From: Nitrospira sp.
Lineage (GTDB): Bacteria; Nitrospirota; Nitrospiria; Nitrospirales; Nitrospiraceae
NCBI GenBank assembly: GCA_019636945.1
Contig: JAHBWO010000004.1
Span: 1-64,000 of the forward strand
Length of the DNA stretch: 64,000 bases
Direction: 5' to 3'
The notes beneath the pieces were generated by a model. It was not told the origin of the DNA. It was given only the letters and a program-made list of their open reading frames with translations, and did not search any database. Position 1 is the first letter of the stretch. The number at the start of each line of letters is the position of its first letter. A program made the translations under genes and the position numbers. Of this stretch, positions 34,184 through 42,286 are shown in pieces.

Positions 34184-36195
34184 TCGAGTTTGCTGGTGCG
34201 CTGTTTCGTGGTCTGCAGCTAGTTTCCTCCATGCTGCTGATCGGCGGGTGCGTGTTTTTGGCTATCGCCGGTCAGCAAGGCGCTGCGCCGGGACCTTCTT
34301 GGCGGACACGCCTGGTCAAGACCTTCCCATGGTTGGCCCTCACTCTCCTCGTCGGTTTATTCGGCCTGCTCGCCACCACGACAGCCCAAGCGACCGGGGT
34401 TTCTGGCAATGCGTGGAACCTGCAGGCCTGGATGGACTTTTTGCAGAAGACCCGGGTCGGATTCATTTGGATCCTGCGCGCTGCGAGTGCTTTGGCCGTC
34501 CTGGCGGTCGTGCTGTACATTCGGATTTCGCCCCCGGCGCAATGGCGGTACATTGCGGGGGCCGTCGTCGCTGCGCTGACCCTGGCTCTGGGTTCTCTCG
34601 CGAGTCATTCCGCCGCCGAAGAACAAGCCGCCGTGGCCACGGTGATCTATGCCCTACATCTCATCGTCGCCAGCATCTGGTTTGGCGGGCTTCCTGGCGT
34701 GATCCTTGTTGCCTCTACGGCGGTGACTGGCCCGATGAGCGAAAAATCCTGTGCCGGCGAGGTGTTGAGCAGATTTTCGGCATTGGCTCTGTACACGATG
34801 ATCACCATCGTCGTCTCGGGTCTCATCGTGGCCAATCTCATGATCGACACCAATTACGCCGGATTGGTTGCGACCACCTATGGTTGGCTCCTCATCACGA
34901 AATTGACGTTGCTGGGGATCATTCTTGTAATTGCATCACGCGCCAAGTCGGTGTGGGTGCCGGCGCTGAACCAGAGTCCTGACAGTGCCGCAGCCGGCGG
35001 GCAGAAACTCCAGACGTGGGTGAGAATCGAGTTCAGTCTGGCTATCTTGCTTGTCATCGTGGCAACGGTGTTGGCCAATGCAGTACCGGCCAAGCACGAT
35101 GTCATCGATCATTGGCCCTATCCCTTCCGATTTTCAATCGATGCCAATTGGGTTGATCCGTTAGTGCGCACCATCGTATTGACCGGCTTCGTGTTCCTCA
35201 TCACGGCCGGAATCACGATTGTTCTCGGTCGCAAGAAACAGTGGGCAACTTCGTGGCGAATCGCTATTCCGACAATGTTGGGAATTCTCGGCCTTGGCGC
35301 GACGCTGTATCCCCTTTCCGTGCAATCATACCCGGAAACCTATCGGAAAACACCGGTCCCGTTCGATGCCATCTCGATTGCCAATGGGGTTGACCTCTTT
35401 ACGGCGAACTGTATTCCGTGTCATGGACCGCAGGCAAAAGGAAATGGTGTCTTGGCAAAAGCGTTACCGAAGCAACCGGTTGATCTTCTGACGGAGCCTC
35501 ATACTGCCATGCACACGGCGGGTGATTTCTTTCATTGGCTCACCTACGGACGATTCAACGGCGTCATGCCGGCCTTCGGGGAGAAACTTTCAGAAGAGGA
35601 CCGCTGGGATCTGCTGAACTTTCTCCATGCCAATAACCGAGGCTATCAGTCGAGGATCATCACGCCCCGTATTCTGCCCGAACAACCCTTTCTGGCGACG
35701 CCGAACTTCTCGTACAGCGCACAGGACGGTTCAAGCGGCACACTGAAAGATTTCCGTGGCAAGCAGAACTTACTGCTCGTCCTCTTCTCTTGGCCGGAAT
35801 CGCGGGAGCGGCTTGATCGACTTCGTTCCGTTGCAGGCGAGATTGCGAAGAATAATACAGCCATATTGGCTGTCCCTATGACGGACGTGTCTTCTGATGA
35901 ATTGGCCGTAGTCGTGCGGGATATGCCATTCCCGGTCGTTACGCAGGGGGCGCGTGAAATCTCCAGCAGTTATGTCCTGTTTCGAAGAACGCTCTCTCTT
36001 CCTGACTTGTTTGGAGAAGGGACGAGACCGAAGCACATCGAGTTTCTTTTTGATCGATTTGGTTACCTGCGGGCCAGGTGGATCTCTCAAGGGGATGGGG
36101 CTGGGTGGACGGACGTCGCTCTCTTGACGCAACAAATTACGCAGCTCAATCAGGAACGAGAAATTCTCCCACCTCCTGGCGACCACGTTCATTGA
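34180..36195 (+). CDS. CopD-cytochrome c-thioredoxin-like fusion protein
   Basis: 671 residues. Residues 1-310 form the CopD copper-import domain, with about eight helices and conserved His segments such as YALHLIVASIWFGGLPGVIL. A further helix near 355 follows. Residues 395-490 are a monohaem cytochrome c (NCIPCHGPQAKGNG, with Met ligand in NGVMPAFGE). Residues 505-660 look like a peroxiredoxin/SCO-like thioredoxin fold (SGTLKDFRGKQNLLLVLFSW) but have PESRE where the CxxC should be. It links copper import and electron transfer next to amo. The fusion order is unusual. Confidence 0.8.
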   Translation: MIEFAGALFRGLQLVSSMLLIGGCVFLAIAGQQGAAPGPSWRTRLVKTFPWLALTLLVGLFGLLATTTAQATGVSGNAWNLQAWMDFLQKTRVGFIWILRAASALAVLAVVLYIRISPPAQWRYIAGAVVAALTLALGSLASHSAAEEQAAVATVIYALHLIVASIWFGGLPGVILVASTAVTGPMSEKSCAGEVLSRFSALALYTMITIVVSGLIVANLMIDTNYAGLVATTYGWLLITKLTLLGIILVIASRAKSVWVPALNQSPDSAAAGGQKLQTWVRIEFSLAILLVIVATVLANAVPAKHDVIDHWPYPFRFSIDANWVDPLVRTIVLTGFVFLITAGITIVLGRKKQWATSWRIAIPTMLGILGLGATLYPLSVQSYPETYRKTPVPFDAISIANGVDLFTANCIPCHGPQAKGNGVLAKALPKQPVDLLTEPHTAMHTAGDFFHWLTYGRFNGVMPAFGEKLSEEDRWDLLNFLHANNRGYQSRIITPRILPEQPFLATPNFSYSAQDGSSGTLKDFRGKQNLLLVLFSWPESRERLDRLRSVAGEIAKNNTAILAVPMTDVSSDELAVVVRDMPFPVVTQGAREISSSYVLFRRTLSLPDLFGEGTRPKHIEFLFDRFGYLRARWISQGDGAGWTDVALLTQQITQLNQEREILPPPGDHVH

Positions 36196-36576
36196 CAGCC
36201 GCTTTCCCCGCGTGGGGATCTGTATACCGGTCAGCCGCACTGGTCTGAGTCGCCCCATCCGCTCAGTAGATAGGGGGTCGATTTTGGCTGGGCGCAATCC
36301 ATCAGTCTTTATAATCAACCTTCAAGTTTCTATGGGCTGAGTAGGATCTTACCTGTCTATGTAGGAAGCTATGGACGGGACGCGGTCGGACTTTGCCGAC
36401 AGAGCGTGATAGCCGAGAAAGGAATGAGACAGTGCTTTGATGAGTCAGGTGTCTCTCTCGTGCACTCAGTCACCCCTACTAATGTGTGATCTTGACTTCC
36501 CAGATTCTGGAGGAGTATACCTCAGGCACCTGACTAAGGCCTTGATTTGAACTATAGAGTAGGGATTGGTTAGTCT

Positions 36577-36611
36577 TCTTCATGATGTCTTCATGATGAT
36601 ATCTTCATGAT
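36577..36611 (+). repeat. Three direct repeats of TCTTCATGAT upstream of the amoC promoter
   Basis: Exact copies at 36577-36586, 36588-36597 and 36602-36611, each containing the palindrome TCATGA, spaced 11 and 14 bp start to start. The last copy ends 7 bp before a TTGACT box, the position expected for activator sites. Confidence 0.6.
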
Positions 36612-36618
36612 ATTTTGC

Positions 36619-36648
36619 TTGACTCATCTTAAAGCTTTGTCGGATACT
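36619..36648 (+). promoter_or_regulatory. Candidate amoCAB promoter
   Basis: TTGACT at 36619-36624 and GATACT at 36643-36648 are separated by 18 bases, about 120 bp before amoC. The -10 match is imperfect, which fits an activator-dependent promoter with the adjacent direct repeats. A second candidate, TTGACT at 36492 with TATACC at 36516, lies further upstream. Confidence 0.45.
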
Positions 36649-36768
36649 TGCGGACCTTTTACGGGCTCCATCGTGAAAATTCATACAGTGCCTGCGGTGG
36701 GGGTTGTGTGTTTGGACCATGGTAATCAGTAGTTGCACGTTTTCATTTAAAACAAGGAGGTAGCGGAC

Positions 36769-37584
36769 ATGGCAGCTGACAGTTCCGGGCGGGGCTATGA
36801 CGTCTCGCAGTGGTACGATTCGAAGCCGGTGAAGATCGGCTGGTTTGCGATGTTGGCGATCGGGGTGTTTTGGGTGGTGTATCAGCGGACCTTCGGGTAT
36901 TCGCACGGGTTGGATTCGATGACCCCGGAATTTGAGTCGGTGTGGATGGGGCTGTGGCGGTTTAACATTGTGGCCAATGCCCTCTTCTTTGCCGTCTCGA
37001 TCGGCTGGATCTGGGTGACACGGGATCGGAACCTGGCGAACCTGGACCCGAAGTTGGAGCTGAAGCGGTACTTTTACTGGATGGGGTGGTTGGTGTGCTA
37101 CATCTGGGGCGTGTACTACGCGGGGAGCTACACGTTGGAGCAGGATGCGGCGTGGCACCAAGTGATCATCCGGGACACGAGCTTTACGGCGAGCCACATT
37201 GTGGCGTTCTACGGGACGTTCCCGCTGTACATTACGTGCGGGGTGTCGAGCTACCTGTATGCGCAGACGCGGTTGCCGCTGTATAGCCAGGCGACGTCGT
37301 TCCCGTTGGTGGCGGCGGTGGTGGGGCCGATGTTCATTCTGCCGAACGTGGGGCTCAACGAGTGGGGGCATGCGTTCTGGTTTGTGGATGAGCTGTTTGC
37401 GGCGCCGTTGCACTGGGGCTTCGTGACGTTGGGCTGGTGTGGGTTGTTCGGAGCCGCGGGCGGCGTGGCGGCGCAGATCGTGAGCCGGATGTCGAATCTG
37501 GCGGACGTGATCTGGAACAACGCGCCGAAGAGCATCCTGGATCCGTTCCCGGCCCAGGTGCAGAGCGCCAAGAGCGTGTACTAG
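36769..37584 (+). CDS. amoC: Ammonia monooxygenase subunit C
   Basis: 271 residues, six membrane helices, AAGGAGG ribosome site. The conserved metal-site residues occur in [19 protein letters not shown] (Asp, His, His) near residue 125, matching the copper site of the AmoC/PmoC family. ALHWG and [17 protein letters not shown] are further family blocks. It is part of the membrane complex that oxidises ammonia to hydroxylamine. Codon use is strongly biased to G/C-ending codons, unlike amoA and amoB. A 114-bp gap precedes amoA. Confidence 0.95.
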   Translation: MAADSSGRGYDVSQWYDSKPVKIGWFAMLAIGVFWVVYQRTFGYSHGLDSMTPEFESVWMGLWRFNIVANALFFAVSIGWIWVTRDRNLANLDPKLELKRYFYWMGWLVCYIWGVYYAGSYTLEQDAAWHQVIIRDTSFTASHIVAFYGTFPLYITCGVSSYLYAQTRLPLYSQATSFPLVAAVVGPMFILPNVGLNEWGHAFWFVDELFAAPLHWGFVTLGWCGLFGAAGGVAAQIVSRMSNLADVIWNNAPKSILDPFPAQVQSAKSVY

Positions 37585-37706
37585 CAGCAATGGTTTAGTA
37601 GTTCACTTGTATCATTGGTCGATATCAGAAGCTGGTCCAGGCAGTTTCGATACTCACGAGTGTCCGGGCCATTTCTGGTCGGCTAGAATGACGGAGGATG
37701 TCAGTT

Positions 37707-38549
37707 ATGTTTAGAACCGATGAAATTATCAAGGCCTCGAAATTGCCGCCGGAAGGTGTGGCAATGTCCCGGCACATTGATCACATCTATTTTATCCCGA
37801 TTTTGTTCATCACCATCGTCGGGACCTTTCACATGCACACCGCATTGCTGTGTGGAGACTGGGACTTCTGGCTAGACTGGAAGGATCGGCAATGGTGGCC
37901 CATCGTCACTCCGATTACGACCATTACCTTTTGTGCCGCACTTCAGTATTACAATTGGGTGAACTATCGTCAGCCATTCGGCGCGACGATCACCATTCTG
38001 GCTCTCGGTTTCGGAAAGTGGATTGCCGTCTATACCTCTTGGTGGTGGTGGTCCAATTATCCGCCGAACTTCGTCATGCCTGCGACACTGCTTCCTAGCG
38101 CACTGGTCCTGGACATCACGCTCTTGCTGACCAGGAACTGGACGTTGACGGCTGTGATCGGAGCCTGGATGTACGCCATTTTATTTTACCCGAGCAACTG
38201 GCCAATCTTTGGCTATAGCCACACCCCGATTGTGGTGGACGGCTCGCTGCTCTCATGGGCAGACTACATGGGCTTCATGTATGTCCGTACCGGGACGCCT
38301 GAGTACATCCGAATGATCGAGGTCGGTTCGTTGCGCACCTTCGGTGGTCACAGCACCATGATCTCGGCGTTCTTCTCTGCGTTTGCATCGTCACTCGTGT
38401 ACGTTCTGTGGTGGCAGTTCGGGAAGTTCTTCTGCACTTCTTACTTCTACTTCACGGATGACAGGCAGAGAACGGTGAAGGTTTACGACGTATTCGCCTA
38501 CGCCACGTTAGCACATGGCGATAAGGCAAAAATCGGGGGGAAAGCATGA
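37707..38549 (+). CDS. amoA: Ammonia monooxygenase subunit A
   Basis: 280 residues from ATG 37707, chosen because GGAGG at 37693-37697 lies 9 bases upstream; ATG 37698 would abut it. Hydrophobic membrane helices and the standard AmoA blocks are present: [20 protein letters not shown] near residue 42, [20 protein letters not shown] near 112, then [19 protein letters not shown] and [18 protein letters not shown]. The marker gene for ammonia oxidisers; its character here fits comammox Nitrospira. It overlaps amoB by ATGA. Confidence 0.95.
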   Translation: MFRTDEIIKASKLPPEGVAMSRHIDHIYFIPILFITIVGTFHMHTALLCGDWDFWLDWKDRQWWPIVTPITTITFCAALQYYNWVNYRQPFGATITILALGFGKWIAVYTSWWWWSNYPPNFVMPATLLPSALVLDITLLLTRNWTLTAVIGAWMYAILFYPSNWPIFGYSHTPIVVDGSLLSWADYMGFMYVRTGTPEYIRMIEVGSLRTFGGHSTMISAFFSAFASSLVYVLWWQFGKFFCTSYFYFTDDRQRTVKVYDVFAYATLAHGDKAKIGGKA

Positions 38550-39805
38550 ACGCCAAACAAGCCTTTAAACGCTGGGTTTTGGGCTTCTGCGGAGTTGCGA
38601 CACTGGCGTTCTCGCCTGTGGTCGATGTGACTCCCGCATTTGCTCATGGAGAGCGCTCCCAGGAACCATTCCTGCGGATGCGCACTGTGAACTGGTATGA
38701 TACGGAATGGGTCGGTAAGTCGACCAAGGTCAATGACGTAACAGAGTTGCGTGGCAGGTTCCATTTGTCGGAAGACTGGCCTCGCGCCGTCGTGAAGCCG
38801 CACCGTACGTTCTTGAACGTAGGGTCTCCGAGCTCGGTGTTTGTTCGTCTGAGCTCGAAGATGAACGGTGTTCCGATGTTCAACTCGGGACCGCTCGATA
38901 TCGGCGGCGACTATGAATACGTCGTCAAGCTCAAGGCGAGACTCCCGGGTCACCACCACATTCACCCCATGCTTGCGATCAAGGAGGCCGGTCCGGTCGC
39001 TGGTCCAGGTGGGTGGATGGACATCACGGGTCGATACGAAGACTTTACGAACCCAATTAAGACCCTCACTGGTGAGACGTTCGATTCAGAGACCATGGGT
39101 GGCATGACCGGAATCATGTGGCACCTTTTCTGGGTGGTCGTCGCATGTTTCTGGGTAGGTTGGTTCATGATTCGTCCGATGTACTTGGTTCGTGCCCGCG
39201 TCCTTGCGGCTTACGGAGACGAGATTCTGTTGGACCCGATCGACCGTAAGGTCGGTGCTGCAATGCTCGTGTTCGTGTTGGTCGTTGTGGTTGTTGGGTA
39301 CTTGGCAGCCGAGTCCAAACATCCGATCAGTGTTCCTCTGCAGGCCGGTGAAACCAAGGTGAAGCCGTTGCCTGTGAAGCCGAACCCGTTGGCCATTGAA
39401 GTCACTCATGCCGAATACGATGTTCCTGGTCGTGCATTGCGCATGAATCTTCATGTGACCAACAACGGCACTCAGCCGATCAGCATCGGAGAATTCACCA
39501 CGGCCGGTATTCGGTTCACCAACAAGGTTGGTGCGGCTAAGGTGGATCCGAACTATCCACCGGAGCTGGTGGCCAGTGCTGGACTGACCATGGACAAAGA
39601 AGGCGCTATTATGCCAGGTCAGACGGTAGATATTAAGATCGAGTCGAAAGACGTTCTCTGGGAAGTGCAGCGGTTAGTGGACATTCTCCACGATCCGGAT
39701 CAGCGCTTCGCAGGGTTGTTTATGTCTTACACCGAAGGCGGTGAAAGGCTCATCAATCCGGTCTGGGCTCCAGTTCTTCCAGTCTTCACGAGATTGGGAG
39801 CCTAA
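38546..39805 (+). CDS. amoB: Ammonia monooxygenase subunit B
   Basis: 419 residues. The signal peptide ends AFA, so mature AmoB begins HGERSQEP, with the N-terminal His as copper ligand; the second copper segment is [12 protein letters not shown] near residue 135. Two cupredoxin-like domains flank two helices ([19 protein letters not shown], then [18 protein letters not shown]). Together with AmoA and AmoC it forms the periplasm-exposed enzyme. It is last in the operon, followed by a strong terminator; no amoD/amoE follows it. Confidence 0.95.
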   Translation: MNAKQAFKRWVLGFCGVATLAFSPVVDVTPAFAHGERSQEPFLRMRTVNWYDTEWVGKSTKVNDVTELRGRFHLSEDWPRAVVKPHRTFLNVGSPSSVFVRLSSKMNGVPMFNSGPLDIGGDYEYVVKLKARLPGHHHIHPMLAIKEAGPVAGPGGWMDITGRYEDFTNPIKTLTGETFDSETMGGMTGIMWHLFWVVVACFWVGWFMIRPMYLVRARVLAAYGDEILLDPIDRKVGAAMLVFVLVVVVVGYLAAESKHPISVPLQAGETKVKPLPVKPNPLAIEVTHAEYDVPGRALRMNLHVTNNGTQPISIGEFTTAGIRFTNKVGAAKVDPNYPPELVASAGLTMDKEGAIMPGQTVDIKIESKDVLWEVQRLVDILHDPDQRFAGLFMSYTEGGERLINPVWAPVLPVFTRLGA

Positions 39806-39831
39806 CGAGCTGACAACTGGATAAGTCGAAT

Positions 39832-39874
39832 ATCGGCCCGTCGCATCGCAAGGTGTGACGGGCCGATGTTTTTT
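39832..39874 (+). terminator. Rho-independent terminator of amoCAB
   Basis: ATCGGCCCGTC pairs perfectly with GACGGGCCGAT across a 14-base loop, followed by GTTTTTT. It lies 26 bp after the amoB stop. A textbook intrinsic terminator. Confidence 0.85.
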
Positions 39875-40176
39875 CGGCATTGTGTTTCTTGTTCCTCACT
39901 CAGTATTTAGCTGATACCACCATTAATTGTTGCTGCCGGGCAGCTTGACTGTAGCTGGTTTGTATCCATTCTCAAGACTGAACTTCAGTGTTCAATGAAA
40001 AAATCAGGTCAGTGGTAGGCAGGAATGCAGACCCTGTATTAAGGCGATGGTGTGAGGCTCAAGACGTTCAGTATGGGAGGAGAAGTGTCTGCTACTCGTG
40101 TGAGCGATGCCTCTTGGTCCTTCATATCTATGAAGGACCAAGAGGCGGGGATCAAATCAATGGACAGCAGGCACTA
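39875..40176. other. Intergenic region with a long palindrome
   Basis: No gene is supported between the amo terminator and the end of the convergent delta-60 gene. The main content is an 18-bp-stem palindrome at 40109-40146. An open frame at 40052-40417 overlaps that palindrome and is not considered coding. Confidence 0.45.
40109..40146. terminator. Near-perfect palindrome, 18-bp arms with 2-bp centre
   Basis: GCCTCTTGGTCCTTCATA and TATGAAGGACCAAGAGGC are exact complements separated by TC. It lies 31 bp beyond the stop of the minus-strand delta-60 gene. As RNA it would be a very stable hairpin acting as terminator or 3' stabiliser; as DNA it could extrude a cruciform. There is no T-tract on either side. 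Confidence 0.6.
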
Positions 40177-41613
40177 TCATGATGGGAATGAGAGGGTGAA
40201 GCGGACGACTCGGGCATCGTCATTGTTCGTGGGGTTGCTGTCTGTGGCATTAACCCCTTCCCAGCCGACTGCAACTGCATTTCTTAGATCTGGGGACAAA
40301 GCGAGTCCGAAGAGGGCATCATTCGAACCGCCAAAATCAATGAGCGCTAGACCGTTGCCATTGAGTTTTGTCTCCCGCTGGCCGCTAGGTGTGAGCAAGA
40401 CCACCACCCCGTCTTGAGTGGTGGCAGTTTGCTTTCCTTGTCCCACAATTAATACGCGCTGGTCCGGCAAAACTCTCACGGTTCGGCCTCGGTCGTCTTG
40501 GCCGGCAACATCGATTGTGGTTAGACCTCCGTCCCCGTACGATTTATCCCATGTGCCATCAGACAAAAATCTTGCGCTGATGATATCGACCGTTCCTCCT
40601 GACGTATCTCGTCCATAGCCGGCGATTACCAAGTTTGTCCCCTGTAAGGCCACATCGTAGGCTTCTGCAACAAATGGGAGCAGGGCAACATTCACCACTC
40701 CATCTCGACCGAAGCCGGTGTCGAATTGGCCGTCGGAAAGTAGCCGGAAGAGGACAGTGGTTACCACACCGGCGTCAGAGGTATGACCACTGACCACGAT
40801 TTTCCCATCAGGCTGCACGAGTGCGGTGCGGAGGTTATCGTTTCCCTTACCGATATCTAGAGTGACAAGTCCGTTCGTGCCGAATGTGTTGTCCCTCGTG
40901 CCGTTCGCAGTCAATTTCATGACGGCGTAATCGGAGTCGGACCGGTTTGCTCCGTCAGCTACTTTTCCTCCGATGAGCAAAAGCTCGTCTCCCGGCAATA
41001 ATGTTAGTCCCCAGGCGGTATCCCCTCGAAAAGCCGTACCGGTGACCTTTCCTATACTCAGGTCGAGGCGGGTGATCCCCTTGTTGCCGAATGTCTGATC
41101 CAATTGCCCCGTAGCTTCAAGGCGAACCACGGCGATGTCCGTATCTCGCGCCCCGTCCCCGGTGGCTGCTGTGTCATGCTCGATCGGACCGGCAATCACG
41201 ATTTTTCCATCAGACTGGACGATAATGGACCGCGCTAGCTCGGCTGTTTTACCAGTACCGACGGCCACATTAACGGTCGCAATACCGTTTGATCCGAAGG
41301 AGGTATCCAGGCCGCCGGTCACACCAAAGCGTGCAACAGCCATCTGACTATCATCGGCGATCGTGGTAAAGCCTGCTGCGTAATACTGATTCCCTGTCGT
41401 CCCGGTGACTGCGAGGAAGCGGTCCGTTTCCGTCGCTGAGAGTGGCACAGACAGGATGTCGCTATTCAGAGTGGCAGGCACAGATGTGTTGGAGGTTGGA
41501 GATACTTCGTCGCCGCTGCATCCCGTGAAGGAAAAAGAAAAGCTGACTAACAGTAGTCCAAGAATGGAGCGGAGATAACGATACAAGCATGGTTGTTCAG
41601 GTTTTGATTTCAT
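40177..41613 (-). CDS. Delta-60 repeat lipoprotein
   Basis: 478 residues. Signal peptide with lipobox LLLVSFSFSFTGCSG (Cys near residue 32). Then at least six repeats of about 60 residues, each with variations of ALQPDGKIVVSGHTSD and VVRLEATGQLDQTFGNKG, the uncharacterised delta-60 repeat thought to form a beta-propeller-like fold. A surface or periplasmic lipoprotein; no catalytic residues. The upstream leader contains a hairpin at 41828-41860. Confidence 0.8.
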   Translation of the reverse strand: MKSKPEQPCLYRYLRSILGLLLVSFSFSFTGCSGDEVSPTSNTSVPATLNSDILSVPLSATETDRFLAVTGTTGNQYYAAGFTTIADDSQMAVARFGVTGGLDTSFGSNGIATVNVAVGTGKTAELARSIIVQSDGKIVIAGPIEHDTAATGDGARDTDIAVVRLEATGQLDQTFGNKGITRLDLSIGKVTGTAFRGDTAWGLTLLPGDELLLIGGKVADGANRSDSDYAVMKLTANGTRDNTFGTNGLVTLDIGKGNDNLRTALVQPDGKIVVSGHTSDAGVVTTVLFRLLSDGQFDTGFGRDGVVNVALLPFVAEAYDVALQGTNLVIAGYGRDTSGGTVDIISARFLSDGTWDKSYGDGGLTTIDVAGQDDRGRTVRVLPDQRVLIVGQGKQTATTQDGVVVLLTPSGQRETKLNGNGLALIDFGGSNDALFGLALSPDLRNAVAVGWEGVNATDSNPTNNDDARVVRFTLSFPS

Positions 41614-42037
41614 GACGTTCCTCTTCTAATGAATAACTGTTCTGATGAACCCATGACGGTAAAAATAAAAGGCGGGTTCAATTCTTGCGTTGTTCGACTG
41701 TGTCGGAGAGCTTGTCGATCTAGTTGTCAGTCTGTCATGGCTGCACGCTCCTTTCTTGAGTGATCCGTGTGTCGCAATTGCGGGGCCCTTGGCATGCACA
41801 TCGGTGGACACATGCTCCACAAAAGACAGAGCCCATGGCTGGTGGACAACCATGGGCTCTGGACGCTCAGTCCTTTGGCCGCGTCTGTGTCGATTAGGCA
41901 CTGGATTGATTATCTGTATTTCACTATTTCCTCCTTCTTGCGCTAAATTTCTACAGCGAGCGTCCTCCAGTACGGAATCAGAAGGAGGAGAGACGCCAAT
42001 TCCGAACCCTCCATCTGTTTGACGCGGACAGAACCAA
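41614..42037. other. 424-bp leader/intergenic region with terminator hairpin
   Basis: Read on the minus strand it holds a GGAGG-like ribosome site and a tiny start at 41918-41908, then a strong hairpin (41828-41860) and the AT-rich leader before the delta-60 gene. The open frame at 41626-41901 overlaps the hairpin and is not supported as coding. Confidence 0.4.
41828..41860 (-). terminator. Intrinsic terminator-like hairpin
   Basis: AGAGCCCATGG pairs perfectly with CCATGGGCTCT across 11 bases; on the minus strand TCTTTTGT follows. It lies downstream of the peroxidase/zinc-ribbon genes and upstream of delta-60, so it probably ends the former transcript. Confidence 0.6.
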
Positions 42038-42253
42038 TCATGAGCCGAGGAACTGCCTCAACCAGGCTTTCAGTCGTCGTGTCTGCATCGACTGCGCGAG
42101 ACCTCGTGTCTGTCCCCGTCGGCGCTTGGCGCATCGACACTTGATGCACCAAAGCTGAGGGTTTCGATGGGCGAGCGGCTTGTGACAGTGCAAGCAGATC
42201 AAGAGCGTTGCTTGTCGCGGGGGAAAAGGTGTCATCAATTCACCTGTCTCCAT
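42038..42253 (-). CDS. Small zinc-ribbon-like protein
   Basis: 71 residues (or 65 from ATG 42235). It has CLHCHKPLAH and CIKCRCAKRR, two CxxC pairs 14 residues apart, as in zinc ribbons, and a very basic C-terminal half that suggests nucleic-acid binding. It starts 34 bp after the peroxidase stop on the same strand. No family assigned; start uncertain. Confidence 0.4.
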   Translation of the reverse strand: METGELMTPFPPRQATLLICLHCHKPLAHRNPQLWCIKCRCAKRRRGQTRGLAQSMQTRRLKAWLRQFLGS

Positions 42254-42286
42254 GGCGGAAATTCGTACAAGAGTGAGTTCCTGTGT

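Larger units (their letters stand above)
36196..36768. other. 573-bp regulatory region upstream of amoC
   Basis: No gene is supported. It holds two promoter-like pairs (36492-36521 and 36619-36648), three direct repeats of TCTTCATGAT, and a strong ribosome site AAGGAGG at 36754-36760, eight bases before amoC. The length and content suggest controlled expression of the ammonia monooxygenase operon. Confidence 0.6.

Noticed and set aside
36580..37590. 336-codon open frame on the minus strand opposite amoC
   Set aside because: It is His/Arg/Pro-rich with no ribosome site and mirrors the G/C-ending codons of amoC; a shadow.
40052..40417. 121-codon plus-strand frame after amoB
   Set aside because: It covers the palindrome and is antisense to the delta-60 gene; no ribosome site.
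41626..41901. 91-codon minus-strand frame
   Set aside because: Runs through the terminator hairpin at 41828-41860 and has no recognisable content.
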